Source: an uncultured Mycoplasma sp. | GTDB lineage: Bacteria; Bacillota_I; Bacilli_A; RF39; UBA660 | Length of the DNA: 46,063 nucleotides | Reading direction: 5' to 3' | Assembly: GCA_945915275.1 (NCBI GenBank) | Contig: CAMEEZ010000006.1 | Location: forward strand, 1-46,063 | Shown here: in pieces, positions 9,550 through 16,671 of the stretch | How the letters are laid out: every line of letters starts with the position of its first letter | Position numbering within the stretch: the first letter of the stretch is position 1 | Translations under genes and position numbers: made by a program | The notes under the pieces: model-generated | The model's database searches: none | What the model was told of the DNA's origin: nothing | What the model saw: only the letters and a program-made list of their open reading frames with translations

Positions 9550-9799
9550 AATATTCGTACTCCATTTTTTTAAGTTTTCCTTGAACTAATATTTCATTCT
9601 TAAGCATTTTTTTTACCACAAAACTCTCTCCAACAATTGCAATTTTAAAATTTAAAAACTCAAATTCTAGTAGAGATTCAGAAATATTTAATAATTTTTC
9701 AAAATTAAAAACATGAATATAATTTTCAAATATATTTACAAAATAATCTTTACAATATAAAAAATTTTTAATATTATCTAACGCTTTCAAATGAATCAC
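9542..9799 (-). CDS. yqfC: YabP/YqfC-family protein
   Basis: 85 aa, upstream of and overlapping yqfD; YqfC-like size and context. Confidence 0.6.
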   Translation of the reverse strand: MIHLKALDNIKNFLYCKDYFVNIFENYIHVFNFEKLLNISESLLEFEFLNFKIAIVGESFVVKKMLKNEILVQGKLKKMEYEYYG

Positions 9800-9828
9800 C
9801 TAAATAAGTATATGAAAACCACAATAAA

Positions 9829-9852
9829 AAAAAGCTGATTTTCATCAACTTA
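9829..9852 (-). terminator. rho-independent terminator of yqeY
   Basis: Minus strand AAGTTGAT-GAAA-ATCAGCTT followed by a T run. Confidence 0.75.
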
Positions 9853-10279
9853 ATTTTCCTTTTACGATTTTACTAACCAATGACATATCAGCGTTTGGTA
9901 ACTTTTCTCCGACAGATTTCATAATTAATCCCATTTCTTTCATAGAAGTAGGTTTAATTTCTTCAAAAATATTATCTACACACGCTCTAATATCTTCTTC
10001 AGAAGGTTCTGCAGGCAAATATTCATTCAATATTGCTATTTCTTTATTCAAATCTTCAATAACTTCAACTTTATTGTATTTTTTATATTCTTCTAACGAA
10101 TCTTTACGAAGTTTAACTTGCTTTTTTATTACCTTTAAAACTTCTTCATCGGTTAATTCTTTTTTTTGATTAATAGCCTCATTTTGAAGTGCACTTTTTA
10201 ACATTCTTAATACAGAAAGTTTAAACTTATCTTGTGACTTCATAGCTAATTTTAAATCATTAATAATTTTTTCCATCAT
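9845..10279 (-). CDS. yqeY: GatB/YqeY domain protein
   Basis: KSQDKFKLSVLRMLKSALQNEAINQKKELTDEEVLKVIKKQVKLRKDSLEEYKK...; downstream of rpsU. Confidence 0.93.
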   Translation of the reverse strand: MMEKIINDLKLAMKSQDKFKLSVLRMLKSALQNEAINQKKELTDEEVLKVIKKQVKLRKDSLEEYKKYNKVEVIEDLNKEIAILNEYLPAEPSEEDIRACVDNIFEEIKPTSMKEMGLIMKSVGEKLPNADMSLVSKIVKGKLS

Positions 10280-10476
10280 TATTTATTGCCTCTTTTACGT
10301 TTATTTTTACGTGAATTTTTAATCATTTCTTTTAATTCATTACGTCTCTTAACGCCTGGCTTTTCATAATGCTTTCTTTTCTTTAATTCAGAAGGGACTC
10401 CGCTTCGTGCAACTTTTACGTTGAATTTTTTTAATGCAACTTCTACGTTACCATCTTGAACCACTACTTTAGTCAT
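10279..10476 (-). CDS. rpsU: 30S ribosomal protein S21
   Basis: MTKVVVQDGNVEVALKKFNVKVARSGVPSELKKRKHYEKPGVKRRNELKEM...; ATG 10476 with GGGAGG upstream. The track extension to 10536 covers the promoter. Confidence 0.96.
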   Translation of the reverse strand: MTKVVVQDGNVEVALKKFNVKVARSGVPSELKKRKHYEKPGVKRRNELKEMIKNSRKNKRKRGNK

Positions 10477-10507
10477 TATATTCCCTCCCTTCACTTCACT
10501 ATTGCTA

Positions 10508-10536
10508 ATTATAACACCTCGGTCAAAATTTGACAA
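10508..10536 (-). promoter_or_regulatory. putative SigA promoter of rpsU-yqeY
   Basis: Minus strand TTGTCA (10536-10531), 17 nt spacer, TATAAT (10513-10508). Confidence 0.7.
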
Positions 10537-10546
10537 TAAAAATTAA

Positions 10547-10570
10547 AGCTTTTATCCCTGGATAAAAGCT
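10547..10570 (-). terminator. terminator ending the PCAT/double-glycine peptide operon
   Basis: Perfect 11-bp inverted repeat agcttttatcc-ct-ggataaaagct, followed on the minus strand by TTAATTTTT. Confidence 0.8.
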
Positions 10571-10578
10571 CTTTTTGT

Positions 10579-10734
10579 TTAACAATAGTTTTTTTTGAAA
10601 ATTCTCTTGATAGCAGTTCCTAAAATTTGACCTAAATTAAGTATTGTGGTAACACCATTGGAAAGAGCGGATAACAATGCAGCAGTTATTTTTACTCCAC
10701 CTTTAATTAAATATAATTCATTATTATTTAACAT
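10579..10734 (-). CDS. double-glycine-leader peptide B (51 aa), putative bacteriocin/signal precursor
   Basis: Reverse-strand translation MLNNNELYLIKGG|VKITAALLSALSNGVTTILNLGQILGTAIKRIFKKNYC*. Leader has L-12, E-8, L-7, I-4, GG; core has GxxxG (GQILG); SD-like AAGAGG upstream. Absent from ORF track. Confidence 0.82.
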   Translation of the reverse strand: MLNNNELYLIKGGVKITAALLSALSNGVTTILNLGQILGTAIKRIFKKNYC

Positions 10735-10736
10735 TA

Positions 10737-10886
10737 TTACCTCTTATAACACTTTAATGGTCTAATTATACCATCAACAATTCCAATTATAAATGTACCT
10801 AACCCTACTATCGCTGCAATTACGCCAAATTTTATTCCACCGCCTTTTATTTCATATTGTTCTTTTAAATTTAAACTCTTACTCAT
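10737..10886 (-). CDS. double-glycine-leader peptide A (49 aa), putative bacteriocin/signal precursor
   Basis: Reverse-strand translation MSKSLNLKEQYEIKGG|GIKFGVIAAIVGLGTFIIGIVDGIIRPLKCYKR*. Leader has L-12, E-8, I-4, GG; core has GxxxG motifs (GIKFG, GIVDG); ATG overlaps the PCAT stop codon (ATGA). Absent from ORF track. Confidence 0.82.
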   Translation of the reverse strand: MSKSLNLKEQYEIKGGGIKFGVIAAIVGLGTFIIGIVDGIIRPLKCYKR

Positions 10887-12928
10887 ACTCCTCCTTCATT
10901 TTTTAAATTTACAATATTTTCAAAACAATTATTTACTTTTTTATGACTAACATAAATAATTGTTTTATCAGAAAAAAATTTCCTTATATTTTTTATAATT
11001 GCTATTTCTGTTTTTTTATCAACCTCGCTTAATGCCTCATCTAAAATATAAATATTAGCTTCTATTAAAAGAGCACGTGCTAAAATAATTCTTTGTCTTT
11101 CTCCTCCACTAAGATTTGATAATTCATTATCAATCATGCTCATATAGCGAAAAGGTTTGTTTTCGATAATCTTATCAATCAAACAAATATCACAAATTTT
11201 ATAAAACTTATTAATTGAAACATTTTTATAACAAGCTATATTATTATAAATAGTATCTGAAAACAACTTTTCGTTTTGACCTATATAAATAATATTTTTT
11301 CGCAATGTATTAAGGCTATAATCTTTTAAATTAATATTAGCAATTGTAATATCTCCTTCATAAAAATCATTATTTATTAAACATTGTAAAAAAGTGCTTT
11401 TTCCAACACCGCTAGCCCCTGTCAAAAGGATATGTGATTTATTTTTTATTTTAAGATTTATATTTTCGATTATTTTATTATATTTATCATAGGAAACAGA
11501 TAAGTTCTTAAATTCTATATCTCCCATTTTAAATCTACAATTAATTTTATTATTATTTTCAATAGGCATACTATAAAATTCACTAATTTTTTCAAAAGAT
11601 GCTTTGTAAAAATTATATTTTGGAAAAATATTTAAAATATTTTTTAATGAATCAAAATAAAGCGAAGATAAAGAAATAAACAATATTGCCTTAGAAATAT
11701 CAAATATCTTTTTAAAAATATAATATAAGCATATTGCCATAATAAAATAATTAATCAAATCATTAAAAGTGTTTTTTAAAAATCTCCAAAAATTAAAAAT
11801 TTTTTCAAATTTTAAATTGCTCTCGTTTAATTCATCAAGTTTTTTATCTGATTTTTCAATAATTTTTTCCGTCATGCTTAAATTTTTAATGCTGTTATAT
11901 AAATTAATATTTTCTATAAGGCATTCATTATATAAAGAATCTTTTTCTATAACTTCTCTAATATTCTTATAAATAGGATTACAGCTCAAAATGCTTATAA
12001 AAATATATATAATTGTTAATATTAAACATATCACCATAATTCTAAAATTAATAAATCCTAAAAATATTAGAGAAAAAATAGCTAAAATAGAATCTAACAA
12101 TAAAGTAATAAATATTTCTGTCATTAAACTTTTTACATGTCCTAATTCATTAATTCTCGACATAACTTCACCAGTAGTTCTATTTTGCCAAAAATTTAAA
12201 GGAAGTGAAAAAAGATGTTTTGTAAAATCTTTGAACAAAGATGTATCTATTAAAAAATTTAATTTATATGCCTTCTTACCCCGAATATAATCAACAAGAT
12301 TTTTACAAACAGTAATAAATAAAAATAATATAATAATATTTAGTAATAAATTCAAATCGTTTAAATTATTTAGCCCTAAACTTAGAAAAAAACTCTGAAT
12401 TAACATCAAAAGCATTAAAAAAATATTTATCAATATGTATAAAGTATATTTGTTTTTAAAAAGATGTATATAATTAAAGAAAATTGAAAAAATACTAACG
12501 TTTTTTGGAAAACTTAAAATTTTATTTTTGGGATGGAAAATGATAATTACATTTGACCATATTTTTTTAAATTCTTCGAAACTAATTGTAGTTTTTCCTT
12601 TCGCAGGATCCATTATAATTAATTTATTATTTTTTATTTTATATATTACAATATAATGAGAATAACCATTTGAAAAAATCACATGAGCAATCAAAGGCAT
12701 AATTTGTTTTTGAAGTTCATTAATTCCAATTCTTTTTCCCTGTGCTTCAAAGCCATATTTTTTGGCACTTTCAATAAGATGAAATGCTGTCGTTCCTCCA
12801 TTATCCGTACATGTATCTCTTCTTATTTTTTCAAGTGGCACAAAACCATGATAATATTTTATAATTGATTGTAAACAACAACAACCACAATCTTTTAAGT
12901 CCTTTTGTTTTACAATAACAATCTTCAT
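10883..12928 (-). CDS. peptidase-containing ABC transporter (C39 peptidase + TM + ATPase), bacteriocin-type exporter
   Basis: N-terminal C39 protease: VKQKDLKDCGCCCLQSIIKYYHG (Gln/Cys), SHYIVIY (His), MDPAKGK (Asp). C-terminal ABC: GASGVGKST, LSGGERQRIILARALL, IYILDEALSEVD. ATG 12928 preceded by GGGAG; the track start (12943) is an alternative GTG. Confidence 0.95.
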   Translation of the reverse strand: MKIVIVKQKDLKDCGCCCLQSIIKYYHGFVPLEKIRRDTCTDNGGTTAFHLIESAKKYGFEAQGKRIGINELQKQIMPLIAHVIFSNGYSHYIVIYKIKNNKLIIMDPAKGKTTISFEEFKKIWSNVIIIFHPKNKILSFPKNVSIFSIFFNYIHLFKNKYTLYILINIFLMLLMLIQSFFLSLGLNNLNDLNLLLNIIILFLFITVCKNLVDYIRGKKAYKLNFLIDTSLFKDFTKHLFSLPLNFWQNRTTGEVMSRINELGHVKSLMTEIFITLLLDSILAIFSLIFLGFINFRIMVICLILTIIYIFISILSCNPIYKNIREVIEKDSLYNECLIENINLYNSIKNLSMTEKIIEKSDKKLDELNESNLKFEKIFNFWRFLKNTFNDLINYFIMAICLYYIFKKIFDISKAILFISLSSLYFDSLKNILNIFPKYNFYKASFEKISEFYSMPIENNNKINCRFKMGDIEFKNLSVSYDKYNKIIENINLKIKNKSHILLTGASGVGKSTFLQCLINNDFYEGDITIANINLKDYSLNTLRKNIIYIGQNEKLFSDTIYNNIACYKNVSINKFYKICDICLIDKIIENKPFRYMSMIDNELSNLSGGERQRIILARALLIEANIYILDEALSEVDKKTEIAIIKNIRKFFSDKTIIYVSHKKVNNCFENIVNLKNEGGV

Positions 12929-12978
12929 TTTAACTCCCTTCACCTTTATTATTACTAAAACAAAACAATTATTCCTTT

Positions 12979-13006
12979 TAAAAAAAAGAAATATTTCTAT
13001 TTCTTT
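12979..13006 (-). terminator. terminator between the CmpB-like gene and the PCAT operon
   Basis: Minus strand AAAGAAATA-GAAA-TATTTCTTT then T run. Confidence 0.75.
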
Positions 13007-13022
13007 CGTTATTATCTAAAAC

Positions 13023-13766
13023 CTATTTTTTTGATTTCTTATTTTTAGATTTGTTTGGCTTTTTATTTGCTTTTTTTAACTTATCAATTATATCAAACTC
13101 TAAACTATAATTAGATATAAATTTTGGAAATGCTTTTGAAATTCTCTTTGGCATCCTCTTAATTTTATCTATTCGTTTTTTTAGATTCTCCTCTAATAAC
13201 TCAGGCAATTCATTTAACTTTTTGTTCTTTAAATCTTCTACAATAATAATGTTATTACGCAAATTGAAAGCAACTATCCATGAATATATCATATCTAAAA
13301 TAAATATAATTATAAATATAATTCCTATTATAATTTTTAAAATATTAGGCAATGGTTCCAATATTTTATTAATAAAAGGATCAACAAACATAATAACAAT
13401 AACTGCACCAATACCAAATAAAATTGTGTTCAATAAACAAACCCGCCCATTAAGATTAAATTTATTTTGACTATAATCCCACCATTTATTATGAAATAAT
13501 TTTTCTAAAGCCCACCCGGTAAGATACTCAACTATTGTTGCCAAAATAGCACCTAAAATAAACAATGCAAAAATATCGCCATAATATTTTTTTAAGAAAA
13601 ACACCATAAATATTCCACCAACACCATAAATAGGGCAAATTGGCCCACATAAAAATCCCCTATTTGTTGGTTTTTTGTTTTCTAAACTTACAAAAATACA
13701 TTCAACAACATAACCTATAAAACTATATATAATAAATTTAATAAAAAGCGTCAAAAATGCTACCAT
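13023..13766 (-). CDS. putative ABC-transporter type IV / CmpB-like integral membrane protein
   Basis: FIIYSFIGYVVECIFVSLENKKPTNRGFLCGPICPIYGVGGI...EYLTGWALEKLFHNKWWDYSQNKFNLNGRVCLLNTILFG. Start set at ATG 13766 because the track start (13802) lies upstream of a TATAAT box. Confidence 0.8.
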   Translation of the reverse strand: MVAFLTLFIKFIIYSFIGYVVECIFVSLENKKPTNRGFLCGPICPIYGVGGIFMVFFLKKYYGDIFALFILGAILATIVEYLTGWALEKLFHNKWWDYSQNKFNLNGRVCLLNTILFGIGAVIVIMFVDPFINKILEPLPNILKIIIGIIFIIIFILDMIYSWIVAFNLRNNIIIVEDLKNKKLNELPELLEENLKKRIDKIKRMPKRISKAFPKFISNYSLEFDIIDKLKKANKKPNKSKNKKSKK

Positions 13767-13872
13767 ATTATCACCAGTAATAATTATACCACTTTTTTCC
13801 AAAAATACTTAAATTTAGTTATATTTTTAAAAAATATTTATATAATTTAATAGATTTACAAAGGAGGATAAT

Positions 13873-14367
13873 ATGATAAATAAACAAAATATGTGGTTTG
13901 TTACCCTTTTTTCAATAATTTTAGTACTAAGCATATATTATGTTACTATTTCTGATAATTCATTACAAGAAATTATTGAAAATAAAGAACAAACGGTGGC
14001 CAAAGAAGTAGATGTTAAAGAAAGTGATGTTCTAGTAGCTTTAAGAGTTTCGTCAGATGAAGAAGTTTTAGCTGAAATGCAAAAACTTCAAACAATTCTC
14101 TTAGATGAAACTACATCAATTGAAGAAAAAAATGATGCTTACACTTCTTTACAAGCATTAAATTCAAACAAAGGAAAGGAAAGTAATATTGAAGAACTAA
14201 TTCTAAAAGAATTTAATTACAAATCCTTTGTAAAGATTAAAAATGATCAAATAAATATTACTATCGCTAATAATAAGCATAACGCTGAAATCGCTAATAA
14301 TATTATTAAAAAAGTTCAAGCATTATATGATACTAGAATGTACATTACAGTAAAATTTCAAAAATAA
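13873..14367 (+). CDS. spoIIIAH: SpoIIIAH-like family protein
   Basis: MINKQNMWFVTLFSIILVLSIYYVTISDN..., one N-terminal TM and a small C-terminal ring-building-like domain; GGAGG at 13862-13866. Confidence 0.75.
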   Translation: MINKQNMWFVTLFSIILVLSIYYVTISDNSLQEIIENKEQTVAKEVDVKESDVLVALRVSSDEEVLAEMQKLQTILLDETTSIEEKNDAYTSLQALNSNKGKESNIEELILKEFNYKSFVKIKNDQINITIANNKHNAEIANNIIKKVQALYDTRMYITVKFQK

Positions 14368-14389
14368 TCTATTATAGGCAAACATTCTC

Positions 14390-14416
14390 ACTCTTATGTA
14401 TTAATTTCATAAAATA
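14390..14416 (+). promoter_or_regulatory. putative SigK-type promoter of gerE
   Basis: AC (14390-14391), 16 nt spacer, CATAAAATA (14408-14416), matching the mother-cell SigK consensus AC-N16/17-CATAnnnTA. Confidence 0.45.
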
Positions 14417-14449
14417 ATATGAAGGATATTATTTAGGAAGTGAGGATTT

Positions 14450-14656
14450 ATGAATAAAAAGATATTAACTACTAGAGAAAAAGAAGTATTTGATCTTTTA
14501 ATATTAAACAAATCAACCAAAGATATTTCTGATGAATTAAATATAAGTGAAAAAACTGTAAGGAATCATATATCTAACGCTATGCAAAAGCTCGGAGTAA
14601 AAGGAAGAGCGCAAGCAGTCGTAGAACTTATAAAACTTGGGGAAATATCAATTTAA
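14450..14656 (+). CDS. gerE: spore coat/germination transcriptional regulator GerE (LuxR-type HTH)
   Basis: LTTREKEVFDLLILNKSTKDISDELNISEKTVRNHISNAMQKLGVKGRAQAVVELIKLGE; very close to recalled B. subtilis GerE; standalone 68-aa HTH. Confidence 0.9.
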   Translation: MNKKILTTREKEVFDLLILNKSTKDISDELNISEKTVRNHISNAMQKLGVKGRAQAVVELIKLGEISI

Positions 14657-14680
14657 GCTTCGAAAGAAGCTTTATTTTTT
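14655..14680 (+). terminator. rho-independent terminator of gerE
   Basis: AAGCTTC-GAAA-GAAGCTT TATTTTTT. Confidence 0.8.
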
Positions 14681-14723
14681 GCATAAAGATATTTTATTTT
14701 AATATATTTAATTAGGTGGTCTC

Positions 14724-15665
14724 ATGTTAAAAAAATACGCTATTAAAAAAATCATGCTTTCTAGTATAGCTTTACTTATACTAACAATTCTTTATTTTTT
14801 CCCTAAGGAAAGCAAAACTTTAGAAATACCATCTACTGTAAATTTACAAGAAACAACTAAATCCGTTATTTACCTTATAGATAAAAATGACTACGTTGCA
14901 AAAACAAATATAATTAATAATAACAAAGATACTATTGATTCAATAAAATATTTAATCTCATGTTTAACTGTAAATAGTAATAATGAAATATATCTTCCTT
15001 ATGGTTTTAGTCCAATTATACCAAAAAACACAAAATTAATAGATCTATCTTTAGAGAGTGGACTGCTAAAACTAAACTTCTCAAAAGAAATATTAAACAT
15101 TGATTCAGCTAAAGAAGAAAAATTATTAGAATCATTAATATACACCCTTACTTCAATTAAAGAAGTTCAAAATATTATGATATTTGTAGAAAACAAACTA
15201 TTAAACGCATTACCAAATAGCAACAAGCAATTAACTCCGACATTAGATAAATCTTATGGAATAAATAAAATATATAATATTGAAAGTATTAAAAATACTA
15301 CCCAAGTAACAACTTATTATTTAAGTAAAAACAATAATTATTATTACTATGTTCCAATTACTACAGTATCTAACGAAAATTCAGAAAAAGTTGAAATTAT
15401 TATTGAACAATTAAAATCCAAACCAATAGCTAAAACTAATTTAATTGGTTTTTTACACGCTAATGCAGAATTAGAAGACTATGAAATTTTAAATGATTCT
15501 ATAAATCTAAGTTTTAATAATTATTTGTTAGATGATATTGAAAATGAAACTATATTAGAAGAAGTAAAATACGCCATTGCTTACTCAATTAATGACACTT
15601 ATGGAATAAATAATATAAATTATATAATTAATGATAAAAAAATAGATGAATTAACTTTAAATTAA
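14724..15665 (+). CDS. gerM: GerM-domain sporulation/germination protein
   Basis: Signal/TM N-terminus and two GerM-like halves (DTIDSIKYLISCLTVNSN...LPYGFSPIIPKNTKLIDLSLESGLLKLNFSKEIL; EKVEIIIEQLKSKP...INLSFNNYLL). Confidence 0.82.
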   Translation: MLKKYAIKKIMLSSIALLILTILYFFPKESKTLEIPSTVNLQETTKSVIYLIDKNDYVAKTNIINNNKDTIDSIKYLISCLTVNSNNEIYLPYGFSPIIPKNTKLIDLSLESGLLKLNFSKEILNIDSAKEEKLLESLIYTLTSIKEVQNIMIFVENKLLNALPNSNKQLTPTLDKSYGINKIYNIESIKNTTQVTTYYLSKNNNYYYYVPITTVSNENSEKVEIIIEQLKSKPIAKTNLIGFLHANAELEDYEILNDSINLSFNNYLLDDIENETILEEVKYAIAYSINDTYGINNINYIINDKKIDELTLN

Positions 15666-15675
15666 TTCATCTTTT
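15646..15675 (+). terminator. terminator overlapping the gerM stop codon
   Basis: GATGAATTAA-CTTTAAA-TTAATTCATC then TTTTATTATT. Confidence 0.7.
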
Positions 15676-15689
15676 ATTATTGATATAAT

Positions 15690-15710
15690 AAAAACGGCCC
15701 TAAAGCCGTT
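15690..15710 (-). terminator. terminator downstream of tRNA-Arg
   Basis: Minus strand AACGGC-TTTAGG-GCCGTT followed by TTTATT. Confidence 0.7.
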
Positions 15711-15718
15711 AATATCTC

Positions 15719-15795
15719 TGGTGTCCCCGAAGTGATTCGAACACTTGACCGTACGCTTAGAAGGCGTATGCTCTATCCAGCTGAGCTACGAGGAC
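15719..15795 (-). tRNA. tRNA-Arg (anticodon TCT), CCA encoded
   Basis: Minus strand GTCCTCGTAGCTCAGCTGGATAGAGCATACGCCTTCTAAGCGTACGGTCAAGTGTTCGAATCACTTCGGGGACACCA; complete cloverleaf, anticodon loop CTTCTAA. Confidence 0.95.
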
Positions 15796-15861
15796 ATCAA
15801 CTAAAAATAATTATATACTAATTTATAAAATTAATCAAGAAAAAAATTCAAGTTTAGCAAA

Positions 15862-16422
15862 TTATGCTCTACTTGAATATTTTCCATCTTTAGTTGAAAT
15901 AATAATCTTTTCGCCAGCATTGATAAATAAAGGAACTTTTACTACATAACCAGTCTCAATTGTAGCATCCTTTAAAGCGTTGTTCGTAGTATTTCCTTTG
16001 ACAGCAGGTTCTGTTTCGGTTACTTCAAATTCAATTTTTTCTGGTAAAGTTATACCAATAATTTCTCCTTCATAATAATCAATTGTGATTTCCAATCCTT
16101 CTTTTATAAAACGTTTTTCATCTGCAAGAATTGAAGATGGTACTTCTACTTGATCATATGTAGTTGTATTCATAAAAACATAATTATCGCCGTTCAAATA
16201 TAAAAATTGCATTGGCATCTTATCAATATGTGCTCTTGTAATTTTGATGTTTGTATTAAATGTATCTTCAGTTGTAGATCCTGTACGTAAGTTCTTTAAT
16301 TTTATACGTACAAAAGCAGGACCTTTACCTGGTTTTACATGTTGAAATTCTTGGATAATATATAGATTACCATCCATAATGATTGTCATTCCATTTTTTA
16401 TATCATTTATATTAATATTCAT
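15862..16422 (-). CDS. efp: elongation factor P
   Basis: DIKNGMTIIMDGNLYIIQEFQHVKPGKGPAFVRIKLKNLRTG...; full-length EF-P. Confidence 0.97.
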   Translation of the reverse strand: MNININDIKNGMTIIMDGNLYIIQEFQHVKPGKGPAFVRIKLKNLRTGSTTEDTFNTNIKITRAHIDKMPMQFLYLNGDNYVFMNTTTYDQVEVPSSILADEKRFIKEGLEITIDYYEGEIIGITLPEKIEFEVTETEPAVKGNTTNNALKDATIETGYVVKVPLFINAGEKIIISTKDGKYSSRA

Positions 16423-16461
16423 AATTAATTCCTACTTTCCATTCGTCATAACATAGCTTGA

Positions 16462-16626
16462 TTATTTTTTTTCTTTTGCTACAACTGTCTTTTTACATTT
16501 AGAACAATATTTTTTTACTTCTAAACGATCTGGAGTATTTTTTTTGTTTTTGCTTGTAGGACGTAATTCATTACCACAAACAGTACATCTCATTGTTACA
16601 TAATTTCTATTTTCATTCTTAGCCAT
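16462..16626 (-). CDS. rpmG: 50S ribosomal protein L33
   Basis: MAKNENRNYVTMRCTVCGNELRPTSKNKKNTPDRLEVKKYCSKCKKTVVAKEKK; ATG 16626 with GGAGGAAG upstream. Confidence 0.95.
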   Translation of the reverse strand: MAKNENRNYVTMRCTVCGNELRPTSKNKKNTPDRLEVKKYCSKCKKTVVAKEKK

Positions 16627-16671
16627 AAATCTTCCTCCTTCTAAATCCATAAGTATTATAACAAATATTAT

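Noticed and set aside
11769-12868. Plus-strand ORFs within the PCAT gene (11769, 11991, 12683) as possible immunity proteins
   Set aside because: Antisense to a well-supported PCAT coding frame; composition reflects the reverse strand of AT-rich coding sequence.
13222-13470. Plus-strand ORF antisense to the CmpB-like gene
   Set aside because: Shadow ORF without family motifs.
13821-13846. Possible SigE promoter (ATATT-N13-TATATAAT) before spoIIIAH
   Set aside because: Matches are dominated by A/T in a highly AT-rich intergenic region and also fit a SigA -10; not distinguishable by eye.
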